Assembly: GCA_902702965.1 (NCBI GenBank)
Contig: CACRXP010000002.1
Coordinates: 1,578,512 to 1,642,511 of the forward strand
Reading direction: 5' to 3'
Length of the DNA stretch: 64,000 bases
DNA from: Spirometra erinaceieuropaei
Lineage: Eukaryota; Platyhelminthes; Cestoda; Diphyllobothriidea; Diphyllobothriidae
The first letter of the stretch is position 1. The number at the start of each line of letters is the position of its first letter. A program made the translations under genes and the position numbers. Shown here in pieces: positions 45,467 through 56,595 of the stretch. Below the pieces are notes generated by a model. That model saw nothing but the letters and a program-made list of their open reading frames with translations. It was not told the DNA's origin and ran no database searches.

Positions 45467-48251
45467 TGCATGTTTTGTAACCTTTACATTGTTCAAATCG
45501 AAATCGTTAAAAACCAAAAGACCTCTGTCTTACCTAGTAACGCAGTTAGATTAGTCTTGCGGCACCCGATCTACGCCAACATCAAAGTCAAGTTTGAAGC
45601 TGGCATTCGGGAAACCATACAGGGCAGTCAGTAGCTTATTAAAACGTCAGAATATAAAAAGCATCGAATGAACCTAAAGTTTTAATGCCTTTTTCTCGGC
45701 ACGGGTCTTGTGTACTTCGTAAGGTTACTGATTAAAGCGCACGACATGCAAGACACCTCGGTCTGCCCATTTGATTGTCAGTCATCACGTATTACCAGAG
45801 CTTGCACATGTACGCACGGTCTGAAACAGTCGAAGGGATTTTACAATGAAGTAACTTTTCACCCACCCAACAGACAAAAAAATAAGAGTTTCACTTTGGC
45901 AAAGACTGTTTTGCAGGCCTCGTTCGTTTAGCCGATTGTCCGCCACTTAGCAAACGTAAAAATGAGGTTCACGACGGCTGGTAACCTTGTATAATGCTAA
46001 AATGTAGAGAAGCCGCCAAACCTGCTGCAGGTTATGGGAAATTTTTCGTTAGCAGAACGAATCAGGAGCATATTTTGAGTGCAAAATGACACCTCGTTTA
46101 ATTAAACTAATTATTAATTAAAGTGCACCACATGCAGGTTACGTCGATCCGCTCATCTGGATGCCAGCCATTATGTTAAACCATGGTTTGTACATATATG
46201 CATGGCCTGAAACGGCCCAAGAGGATTGATGGATAGGTAAGTTTTTATTTGCTAACATCCTCCACATTGGGCAAACATTTCTCTGCTTCACTAACGAGTG
46301 CAAAAACGCCGCTTGATAGTATCTTTAGCTACCCTCTGTAGCGCACTTTCTAAGGACGCTCCTGTTTAACTGATGTCTGGCAAATTCCCAAGAGCAATTT
46401 CAAATTAATGGGAAATTAGCATAATCCAGTTAGCTAGATCCATTATGCTAATCTTTTGCAAAACCTCCTGGTTTAATTGACTCCATGATTAGAAAAATCG
46501 CTTCTACAGAATAAACTTCAATGGCGCCAAAGTTAAGAACGCCGTATCAGATAATGAGTATGGATTTAAGGTTGAATAGGACGTCACTCAACTCGCTGGA
46601 GCCATTATCTCCTATACTGTTCTCATGGCTGCCCGTCTCATCTTTGGTTTAAATGAATTAGCGTTTTTTAAATAATTTTATGTATGAATTATGGTGGCGC
46701 CAACAACAGTCAGCGATGCATGCCGGGGTTTTCTTCATAAAGGTAAGAACACGACAAGCTTGAAATGTTTGCTTCGCCTCAGGGGAGTTTATCTACTTCA
46801 TCCTTGTGAACTTTATATGGTTATTTTCTTCATTTTCATGGGCAAGCTTTTATTGACTACGAATGAGCCTTTGTTTTACCTCAGTTTTGCCGTCTGTTTT
46901 GTCTTCACCACTGAAGATTCCGCAATTTTTTTTGCTTTTTTCATCTAAACGAATTCGTCCCTAGCCGGCGTGTTTCATTCCTCATTGTGAAAAACGCTGA
47001 TCGTGTGAGCAAAAGTGTCTTGAAACTTTCCGAAACGTGCGTGGAATATGCGCGTTTGTGAGGAAATTCAGTATGCTTAGTGGTTGCTAAACATACAAAA
47101 GCCTACGCTCTGCGCATAAACTAAATTTAAACGAGTCAGTAAAGTCTGAAGATTTTTGTTCAGACCCCTACAGTTTGTCTTCTACTAACTTACTCACAGT
47201 TTTAACTGTCTATTCTATTGCACCACCAGAAGGCACGCAGTTTATTTGCTAAATTTCATTTAATTTATTCGCGCAACCTTGTTCCTGGCTGAAGTTATTG
47301 TCATTTTAACTACGTGTTTTTCTCTCTGTTGTGAAAAACATAAAGATACTGCAGAGTAAGTTGGTGGTGTGAAAGAGAATGTTTTAGAACGATGCAAAAT
47401 GTATCGCAAAACATCTGAGTAGAGACTTATTAATACGCAACCTATCTAACTTCCTGTTTTTGTTCTACATAAATAACTGGGACAGGTGACCGTTAATAAG
47501 TTGCTCAGATAAATATGATATCTGAATGTTGTAGAGCGATGTTCCACTCATTTATCACCTTGTTTTAAGGGAAAAATGCAGCAGACAAACAATATCGATG
47601 ATGTATATTAGAAATATTTACGATAATTTTCTTTTGACAAATTTCTAAAATGTAATTTTTAAATACTCAGCTAAAATTACACAGGTAAGTCGCGCGCAGA
47701 GACAATCACGGCACGACTTCCACGGACAGTGCGTATCAATTAACATGAAGGGGAAAAGTTGTTAGGTCGGTTCATGGCATTGTTGCCAGCGATCCAAATC
47801 TAAAACAGCCTACAATGTTGTGCATATGTGTCAACGAAGTCTAAATTACGGTTCCCATCCAGGTATTAGAACTGATGTAGGGCGGTGGGTGTCCCACTTA
47901 ACATATCAGTTCGTGTTCTGTAATCGCTCGATCCCGATCACATCCGGATCCATCGCACAGAGGTTGGTAAACCAGTGCATGAAGCACCACAATACGCCCA
48001 TAGCATACGCCAATACTACCCGCGCACATTTACTCTCTGCATTAACCTACTCGTCCACATGATCATCCATAAAAACCCGCGATGAAACACCACTGATCAG
48101 ACCCCCTTACCTCATACTTTCTCACTACCACATACTCCAGACACGAACCCGTCCTTACTCGCACACCACAACAGGAAACCGGCACCTCTCACGCATGCGA
48201 AAATAGGGATCTTTCGCTCCTTCTCCATGTGGCTCCTCCAAAACTCTAATA
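45467..48251. other. Unassigned AT-rich sequence with an internal diverged duplication
   Basis: At 45720-45870 and 46110-46240 related sequence occurs twice about 390 bp apart, in the order TTAAAG-GCAC-ACATGCA, then ACGCA/TGCATGG then CTGAAAC. Elsewhere (46250-48250) nothing is recognised. The frames at 46691-46948 and 47820-48062 have no motifs. Confidence 0.4.
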
Positions 48252-49087
48252 CAGTAGGTGGGCTAACTCATGAAAAGGCAATCGAAAATCCGAAATTCAT
48301 ATTCGTTTCAAAAATATTACTTGCATAAGTAGTGTTGTAAAACTAATCATCATGCAGCATAATTCTATAATAATTCAGTTAACACAGGATGCTGGCTTTC
48401 GAATGAACTTCTTTCCAGTTGCATGAAAAAACTATACTCTGTAAAAAATGACTACTTATGTAACATGCATTTATCCCATGGAGTTTCGATGCCCTTAAAA
48501 ATTCAAATATATTGCGTAGAAAACATGCATAAAAATATTATCTTGCTCATTCGGTAGAAAATTACGTCTTCTTCCAATTATATATTCAAAGGAAGGGTAT
48601 AATTCGATTTTTAAAAGATTACTTATTGAGGGATTTTTAATACCGTGAAATAGCTGTTCATAAAACATCGGTTGTCTACATTTGCCAATGGGGCTTGTGA
48701 AGTCAACAATATGAGGTGGCGAGCACACGTAGCTTTCGATAAATTCTCGTCGGGTCACTACAGTTATATAGGAACGGGGTCGAAGTAAAACATGTCAGCG
48801 ATAAGAGAAGTCGATAAAAGTTCTCTTTAAAACACAGGCGGGGTGTGGGAATGTGGGGGAGGGGAGGGGGGGGGATAATAGCAGTCACTGTTAGGGGCGG
48901 AGTGAGGGTGGAAGTGCGCGGAAAGAGCTGCACCGTTAGTCGACCTTCGACCACTGTAGGCGCGGAGCCTGAATGTGCTTCTTCTGTGCGCATAAGGTTG
49001 GCTTTCGTAACCTAATGGCGGCCGTTTCCGCTATCGCTAACAGGCGCTGGCCAAGTAGCTTAGGGCAGCTCGATGGGACCTTATAAA

Positions 49088-49279
49088 TCACACGAACAGC
49101 TTCGTTGGGGTTCCTACGATGTCCGGAATCGACATCCTGAATTTCTTCTGGTCTGATAATATGGACTGTATCTTCGCTACGTAGTCCGATCTGTTCATTT
49201 TCACGACGTCTGTCTCTTTTTCCGATTTAGTTACCAAGATATCTTTGTTCTCTCGAAGTTCTTTTGACTCTATAGACAA
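49088..49279 (-). pseudogene. PLE reverse transcriptase fingers fragment
   Basis: Reads KELRENKDILVTKSEKETDV, VKMNRSDYVAKIQSILSDQKKF. This is the first RT motif region of PLEs (normally DK-TGVV-MDR-DY). It points away from the palm fragment that begins at 49284, so the element is rearranged. Confidence 0.75.
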
Positions 49280-49283
49280 GTAG

Positions 49284-49906
49284 ACGGCGTTGCTTTGGGC
49301 TCACACCTTGGACCTCTCCTAGCTGATGTCTTCATGGGCAAACTGGAGAAATTCCAACTAAGCGATCAGATCGATAAGCCTAAACATTACGGTCGCTATG
49401 TTGATGATATCTTTGCAAGTGCCACTGCAGAAAACGACGTAGCTACCCTCTTAGATGCGGCAAATCCGGCACATCCGTCGATCAAATTCACGCTGGAGAT
49501 CGAAACCGCCGGTTCGCTCCCTTTCTTTGATGATCTTCTAAGCAGGAGATCTGGCGGGGGTGTCCAACGAAGCGTCTATTGTAAGAAAACCTGGTTTGGA
49601 CAACACACGAACTTCGCCAGTTTCGTACCCCTCCAACAAAAGCGAAATCTAGTCCGATGTTTGGTACAAAGAGCTAGAAAAATTTGCTCAACAGATAGCA
49701 TCGAGGAGGAGCTCAGAAAAATCCAGGACTTCCTACGCGTCTACAGTGGTCGAAGGTCAACTAAGGGTGCTACTCTCCCCACGCACTTCCGCTCTCACCC
49801 CGCCCCTGACAGTGACTGCTATTATCCCACCCCCCTCCCCTCCCCCACATTGCCACACCCCGCCTGTGTTTTAAGGAGAATTTTTATCGACTTCTCTTAT
49901 CGCTGA
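49284..49906 (+). pseudogene. PLE reverse transcriptase palm and thumb fragment
   Basis: An open frame with VALGSHLGPLLADVFMGKLE, YGRYVDDIFASA (catalytic YVDD intact), HPSIKFTLEIETAGSLPFFD and LLSRRSGGGVQRSVYCKKTW, then QHTNFASFVPLQQKRNLVRC and EEELRKIQDFLR. The frame stays open to a stop at 49904-49906, but after about 49740 it runs into the terminal inverted arm rather than the usual connector and endonuclease. The long undamaged frame and the conserved catalytic box make it one of the better-preserved RT pieces in the window. Confidence 0.85.
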
Positions 49907-50085
49907 CATGTCTAACTTTTACCCCCTTCCTATGTAACTGTACTTGCCCGACGAGAATTTATCGAAAGCTACGTATGCTCGCCACCTTGTCTTCTGATTA
50001 TGTGAATTTTCGCAACTCTCAACAATACGACTCAAATATTTTGCTAATTTTTATGAAACCCATATTGGTAACTTGGTCCTCCCAA

Positions 50086-50559
50086 ACGGCGAGTTGGGTT
50101 GCAATAACCCCTTCATACTTTGGCCTCCGTGGCACCCCACTCAGATGGTATCTGAGCTGTCCCTCACTTTCCTGTTGTGTGAAATCATAGTCAATCCTCC
50201 GCCACCCAGTGGGGTGGCCGCACGCCTATGTACGGGTTTACGCCGTGCCATCAAATTTTGCCCTGTTTTTGGTCTTCCTGACGCGATCTTGATTCCAAAC
50301 ACAGATGGGTGCGGAGGGGAGAGTGAAGTATATTCAACGCAAGTCTTCTATCAGTATAAACCAACTCACGCTCAGGTCACCGTCCTTACACCAGCGCCGT
50401 GGGGACACTCGATGGCCATCGTCAGGAACGACGATTGATCTGCCAATCACTTGGCACCGGACATTATTTGGTAAAGGGATTCGCACAGTCGATTGGTGCA
50501 TGAGAAAGGGAGATTAGAGAGTGAGACCGACACTATAGATTCATTCTACACGACACACT
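50086..50559. other. Unassigned
   Basis: Moderately GC-rich. Overlapping frames at 50073-50438 have no motifs. Perhaps the head of the duplicated repeat that follows. Confidence 0.3.
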
Positions 50560-51760
50560 GGCGCCTTCATGGCTATGACAGATCTGGCGCGCTTGAATCT
50601 ATCACGACGCTCCAAAAGTCGTGCTCGGAAGGCCGTCAACTGACGATCCAACTCGGTCCGCGTGGGGTATTTCGAATCGAATAGAGAATTGGGAGTTAGG
50701 TTAAAATGAATTCCTCCTAGTATGGCATTCTCACAGACGTACACCCGCTGGATATTTAAAATTCGACAGCTCGGCACCCCAGCCATGGTATGCTACCGCA
50801 TACGGCAGCTGTACGACAACCTCCGGGCTGCCGAAGGCTACCAAGACCCACGCCTAGCTCCTCCGCACAAGCAAACATTCCCACCCAAGATGAGCACTTA
50901 TGCAATTGCCAATCAGTCGAGAGTTGGTGAATAGGAATCACCGACTGGACTCGCAAATGACCAGTGTCAACACAAAGACTGAACACTTCATTTCAACCAT
51001 TTACACCATCCACCACAACTGTCTTTTACATCCAACTTTGCGTCTTCAACTGTGATTTTCGAAGTAAGACTTTGTATGAGTAGTCCTCACCTACGAATGC
51101 CCATACAGAAGAGTTCTCTGTGCGTGTCAGCAGGGATGCACTGATAGTATTTGTTTTATTATCGCCTATTTTACGCTATTCACGCGTCTACTGAACAACC
51201 ACCGCGTAGTCAATTCTCTTTCATTAGAATAGGACGGGCATCCTCAGTTGCTGGGCCTGTTCCCACTGGGTGCAGCGCAAATGATCACAGTGTTCACCTT
51301 AGAAGGACAAAATTAATCGGTAACTGCAAGATCGACATCACACTTGTCCTCCAGCTACTGAAAAAAGCTCGTGTGCATCCATTTGTTCGAACGAATTTGA
51401 TTGCGGGCATGATTAATTACTTGCATGAGGCTAAGCAAGGGTCAAGTAGGTTTGCAATGCATGTTACACGAAGGCTTTAAGCAACGCCAGCAACTGTGCC
51501 CGACTTCCTTAACAACCGGACTAACCTTAACACACCAGTGAAATTCGATGAGAGGAAGAAAAGTAGCCGAGAAAGCACCTAGACCTACTCAAATCTAGCC
51601 GAGTGAGTGCCTGGTTTTCCGCTAAGATAAATGTAAACGCTTTTAAAGTCCGATGCCGTGGTTGGCAGACCATAATGGCGTTCTCCCTAATATGGTCCCC
51701 TTGGCCTCTCTCTCGCTCTCTCACCTATGTTGATAAAAACTATAGCGGCTAAGCGGTGAT
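50560..51760 (+). repeat. Diverged direct duplication Y, copy 1
   Basis: About 1.2 kb matching 52610-53960 in the same orientation, with shared blocks ATGAGCACTTATGCAATTGC-like (50890), TTTCAACCATTTACACCA (50992), ATCACACTTGTCCTCCAGCT (51337), GCATGATTAATTA (51407) and AATATGGTCCCCTTGGCCTC (51690). Frames inside are unlike between copies and carry no known domain, so it is non-coding as far as I can see. Confidence 0.75.
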
Positions 51761-52225
51761 GGTGTACGCTCAGTACGCCACAACTTCAGGCCATATCCCA
51801 AGTTGTTAGAAGCAGGACGCCATTTGGTTAGGACACTTTATTCCGTACAGAATAGTGAAGGGGAAAGTTGGTGACCGGACGAGGGTGCGTCCGCAGGTGG
51901 CGTCCACAAGAGCTACGAGACCTGTGTCTCCAAAGGTCGCCGCTGCAAAAGTGTCGTTGCAGATTGTTTATTGTTCTGGACTGTTTCCGCCTGTCTTACC
52001 AATCAGCGATAGGAGTTGCGTTGATTGGCTCCGAGCCCACGCGAAGGTAGTGACAAGCCTCGCGTGGTGCAGGCAGAGAATCGACCGAATGCGTGGTGCA
52101 GACAGTGAATTGTAACGAGACAAATCGAAGCCGGGCAGACGTGCGTGCCATAGCAGGCTGTCGCTAGAACGTAAGTGCAGGCGCTAGCGAAAGGCGCGAC
52201 GTAGCCATTATGGCTGTCCACTACA
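51761..52225. other. Probable 5' side of the PLE6 fragment
   Basis: No readable RT. Located between repeat Y copy 1 and the PLE endonuclease end. Confidence 0.3.
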
Positions 52226-52453
52226 ATGCGACGAGGCGACGCATTATCACAAGTGGCCATCCACACCTATGAAATGGGTCACGAGTTTAACATCGCAGCC
52301 ACCGAAATAGTCGCCCACGCCGGAAACAAAGCAGGCCGAGAATTGGTTGAAGACTGGGCCTCGGATGAGAACTCGGTCAATCAACTTATCGATCTGGCGC
52401 CGGCGTGCAGAGTTCTGCGTAGTCACCTCCAGTCTTGCGCCGTCGGTCGATGA
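52226..52453 (+). pseudogene. GIY-YIG endonuclease C-terminus of a PLE (PLE6)
   Basis: MRRGDALSQVAIHTYEMGHE then FNIAATEIVAHAGNKAGREL, VEDWASDENSVNQLIDLAPA and YRxLRSHL-like VLRSHLQSC, ending at a stop at 52451-52453. The RRGDALSQVA-H-T--GH-F signature is the second half of a PLE GIY-YIG domain, of the same branch as PLE2 and PLE4. No internal stop, but the GIY-YIG core and RT are absent upstream. Confidence 0.75.
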
Positions 52454-52609
52454 CTGGGCCTACGTGCCTTATAACTGCCGATTGTTCTGTTTCTGCCACT
52501 ACCTCTGACGATGGACTCCTGTACGAGTCTGAAAGGTCAGGACAATAAACAATGTTCCGGTGCTCGAAAAATTTTCTTCACTTATGCATACACCTGGAAC
52601 TCGAAATTT

Positions 52610-53960
52610 CGCCTTCATTCTGTCACGACTCTCCAAAATCCGGGACATGGAAGACCGTCACGTGGTGAGACAAGACGGTCCTCGTGGGAGTACTTCGAAG
52701 CGACTAGAAGACTGAGATTCGGGCTGCAATGACCCCTTCCCATTATTACCCTCATGATGTTCTCACTGATATGAGGTCTGGGTACGTCCTTTTGCAGTCT
52801 GGTACACACGGTGGAACAGTTTCGTGTCTGATGAGGGTAGACGGGTCATTTAGCTTCGTCAATCACCACGCTAGCGTCCACCTCTTGTCTTCCTAATATT
52901 ATTTTGCAGCGAGACGTTGTGCAAATATACTTCTCTATAAACCAGTTCACGCGCAAGGTGCGATGGAGGTCGTCGCTTGCGATGGTCGAAATTTCGAGAG
53001 CTCGCCACCACAACCATGGTGTGCTGCAGCACACGGCAGCTATGCGGCAACCTCGAGACTGCCGACGGTTACTAAGGCTCACGTTTAGCCCCTCGGCAAA
53101 AGCAAGCAAAATCAGCACTTATGCAATTGCCAATCGGCCGAGATTGGGTGAAAAGGTATCGCCGACTAATCTCGCAAGCAAACACCGCTGACAAAAACTG
53201 AACACTTCCTTTCAACCATTTACACCACCCACCACAACTCTCTTTTACAACCAATTTTATTTCCCCAACTGTGATTTGCGAATTAAGACTTATGTGAGTA
53301 GCTATCAGCCCACGATTACCCATACAGAAAGACCCTGTGTATGTCGGCGGGAAAGCACTGACAGTCTTCATTGCATTATCGTATATTTTACAGTTTTTAC
53401 AGTTTTAGTGAAGTAACTACGCGTAGTCAATTATCTTTCATTAGAAAAGGACAGCTATATTTATTTGCTGAATTTGTTTCCACCGAAATCACTGTAAATA
53501 ATCACAGTGTTGACCTGGCAAGGACAAAATTAACCGCTAGCTGCAAGATCAACATCACACTTGTCCTCCAGCTGCTGAACTAGGTCGTGTGAATCTATTT
53601 GACCGAACGCATTTGATTGTGGGCATGATTAATTAGTTGCATGAGGTTAAGCAAGGGCCAAAAAGGTTTGCGATGCATGTTACACGAAGGCTTTAAGCAA
53701 CGCCAACAACTGTGCCCGACTTCCTTTACAGCCGATCTAACCTGAACACACGACTGAAATTCGATGGAGGAAGAACAGTAGCTGAGAAAGCACCTAGACT
53801 TATTCAAATCTAGCCGAGTAAGTACCTGGTTTTCCGCTACGATAAATTTACACCCTTCTACACTCCGATGACGTGGTTGTCAAGCCATAAGTGTGCTCTC
53901 CCTAATATGGTCCCCTTGGCCTCTTTCTCTCACTCCTATGTCGATAAAGACTAACGTGGA
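52610..53960 (+). repeat. Diverged direct duplication Y, copy 2
   Basis: Second copy of the block at 50560-51760, offset by about 2.1-2.2 kb. It includes ATCACACTTGTCCTCCAGCT (53552) and AATATGGTCCCCTTGGCCTC (53907). Some insertions relative to copy 1 lie in its first third. The PLE6 fragment lies between the copies. Confidence 0.75.
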
Positions 53961-54481
53961 TGAACCGAGCACGTGCGTTCGTTCCGCGCCACATTAGCCA
54001 CCCTGTCGTATCCAGTCTCCGGCCAGTCTGCCTTTAGCTTGCCTCGTGCACAGAGTGCGGGGGGGGTGGGGAGAACTAACGTGGAACCAATCCAACAAAA
54101 CACCTTCAAGCTAACGCGTAGGACTAAAAGTTACCAGCAGGATAACATCCAGCAAATGGACTATTGAAGTCCTGCTTACGATCCGGGTTTAGGTTGAAGG
54201 TGTCACTGACCTGAACGTGGTTGATGTGGGACGGGAGAGTGAGTCAGCTGCTGTGCATGTCTCCTTCACTAAAAAAAAACAGCGCATCGTACATCGTCCC
54301 AGTGGGTAACGATAGGGTGTAGGACACCCAAGTAGATGGCTGTCTCTAAATAAACGGTCATAGCAACTCTCACCGGGGCAAGCGAAGTTTTGCTCAGTTA
54401 AGCTGAGGGAAGTACAGAGTTGCAGCACCCGCAGGGTGGCTGGAGAAGAATGTTTCGCCGATCGCCCTGACATGTTCCGCC
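53961..54481. other. No supported gene
   Basis: GC-rich. A run of seven G at 54061-54067. The minus-strand frame at 54189-54542 (117 codons) lacks motifs. Confidence 0.35.
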
Positions 54482-56050
54482 CATTGGGATGGGGATAGAG
54501 GGTGAGACCAATGTTGCCCAGTCCATCCTCACTGAAATCCAAGTCGCGCGCGTGCGACTAATTTGTCCCAGGTTGCAGACGGTCACGGTCTAAATTGACA
54601 GTCAAATTACTCGGGGTCAGGCAGTCTTGGTAATTAAACAATTAGATCGAAATTAATCTGGACGCAAAACTGTCGTCATCTCATGAACTAATATGCGATT
54701 TTTTTAGTTTAGTTCCGCAAATAAGCAGCAAATAAAACGAGTAAGGACGTGAAAATTCGTCTCCGTTGCTGACGATGCGTGGACATGTCCAAACCAGAGG
54801 AAATAGGAGTCTTCCTTAGTAAGCATTAAGTCGAAATTAACATGGGAACAAAATTATCGGCATCCCAGAAAGTAATATACGAATTCTTTAGTTTAGTTGT
54901 GCAAATAAGCAGCAAATAAAACGAGTAAGGACGTGAACATTCGTCACCGTTGCTGAAGATGCGTGCACATATAACCAGAGGAAATAGACATTCTTCTTAG
55001 CAAACCGGAAACTGGCCAAACAACAATAAACATAACTAAAGGAGAGGGCAAGTTTTCAGAGAATTAACAAAGGATTACAACGAATATTTTTAACTGGGTT
55101 TCATAGGGTGTGTTACTCATCGCAGTCACTTCTAAATTAGGCACATGAGATCTGCGAAACTTGGCGAAGGGACTGTTTCAAGAAGTCAAAATTGTTAGAT
55201 ATCATGATGGAGTTTCTTTCCGTATATCAAGTGGATTGTGGGAAAAACGGGATGCAGCCTCGTGCTATGGATACTAAGGCACATGTGGACATTACCTGAC
55301 CAGAGGGAGTAGATATCCTCCTTAGCAAACCGGAAATCCGCTGCATACTAGTAAGAAAATAACTGAAGGAGAGTGCAAGTGTTCAGAGAGTTAACAAAGT
55401 ACCACAAAGTATATTTTTAACTGGGTTTTGGAAGGTCGCTATTCATCGCAGTGGTTTCCAGGTTAAGAAAATGGGGTCGGCGGAAACTGACGAAGGAAAT
55501 TTTTCAAGATGTTTAAAGTTGTTAGACGATCCAGTAGAGTTTTTATCCGTACATCAAGTGGATTGTCGAAAAAACGTGATGCAGCCTTGTGCTATGGATA
55601 CTAAGGCACTAAATGCATAAATACACCGAGGATGTTTATCAAACTTACTGTATTGCATCCATTACAGCAGCGAGTGATTGGGCCAGTCACATAGATGGCT
55701 CCAGTGTTAGATGACAGAAACAGACCATACGCAGTCCAGGGTTACCTGGCTCAAAGGAAATCCGATCTTCTGGACAGACAGTGAGGCGGTCGAGTCACCG
55801 ACTGTTAGGTCTTGGTTGTCCACATAAGCCTGCCTTCTTCATGGGGACGTACGGGGCGAGATGGGCACACTGGCGAGACGTCAGTTGGGATAGTGGCGCG
55901 ACATCCGGCTGAATCAGGGATGAATCGCACGGTGGAAAGTCTTCATGAGTGGGGCAGGGGTACAGCAGCTTTGGCGCCAATCGATAGTTTTTTGTCCACT
56001 AGTTGGTCTAAACTAAAATCAGCCGATCTGCCGTCTCAGTTTATGCCACT
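54482..56050 (+). repeat. Segmental duplication Z, copy 1, with internal tandem units
   Basis: Matches 56596-57945 over most of its length at high similarity; the stretch with AAATAAGCAGCAAATAAAAC and ACGAGTAAGGACGTGAAAAT is nearly identical. Copy 1 has one extra ~184-bp unit (54831-55014), a diverged repeat of 54647-54830. Both copies also contain two ~327-bp tandem units, starting near 55040 and 55367 in this copy. No coding content. Confidence 0.85.
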
Positions 56051-56595
56051 TACTCTAACTGGGCGAAAATGCTAAAAAAAGTTTTGACACAGGTTTTCAA
56101 AACTATTCCATTTGACCAATTGAGAAACTAGGAGTCCGGCGATAGTTAGCGTAAGCTGTCGAGAAAAAAAGGAGCTTATCAAAGTCTTTAATTATAAAAA
56201 AGGCAAAATGCAGGGGGAATGGACTATACTCAAAAGATTTCAGGGAACACCGCGAAATGAAAGTAGAAAGCGACGAGCCAGGGCAGGGTGGTGGCCCTTA
56301 ACCAACTGTTCGACACTTTAACTCGGGATAATTCTGCCGGTCGCTTTCTCCGTGCAAAACGTCTGGGGCAGTGTGTAGAGATGAATCGCGGTAAGTCCTG
56401 CTTCGTACTCCTCGCTCCTCTAACCTTCATTCAGGAGGCTTTCAAAAATCCGCGTCCCATGGAAATGGCTTTCCGCGAAAATACACTGCCTCCGCTTTCT
56501 GCAAAAGTATGGAATGGCGAGGGCTGATTTTAACAACAGTAACCTAATTCTCGCATGTTTTGCGAACACTCATCTTCTTTTTAAACTGCTGACGC
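56051..56595. other. Spacer between the two Z copies
   Basis: An 79-codon frame at 56288-56527 has no motif. Nothing recognised. Confidence 0.35.

Larger units (their letters stand above)
48714..50018. mobile_element. Penelope-like element with inverted halves and long terminal inverted arms (PLE5)
   Basis: Target duplication TCAACAATATG (48703-48713) and TCAACAATACG (50019-50029), 10 of 11 matching. The outer ~250 bp at each side (48714-48963 and 49738-49987) are inverted copies: AGGTGGCGAGC at the left end pairs with GCTCGCCACCT at the right. Inside, a fingers fragment lies on the minus strand and a palm fragment on the plus strand, back to back at about 49280. No complete GIY-YIG domain is present, though a VIYKVPSSCP-like stretch is readable on the minus strand at about 49040-49085. 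The structure fits a PLE with an inverted partial copy upstream. Confidence 0.75.
48252..50085. repeat. Fold-back TA element disrupted by a PLE (P), subfamily II
   Basis: Left tip CAGTAGGTGGGCTAACTCAT after TA (48250-48251). The left arm and the start of the core are intact to 48713. After the PLE at 48714-50018 the core resumes (CTCAAATATTTTGCTAATTT, 50031-50050) but breaks off near 50085. The right arm is lost. Confidence 0.8.

Noticed and set aside
49284..49906. Functional reverse transcriptase gene because the frame is open with YVDD intact
   Set aside because: The fingers region is on the opposite strand and the connector and endonuclease are missing, so it cannot make a complete enzyme.
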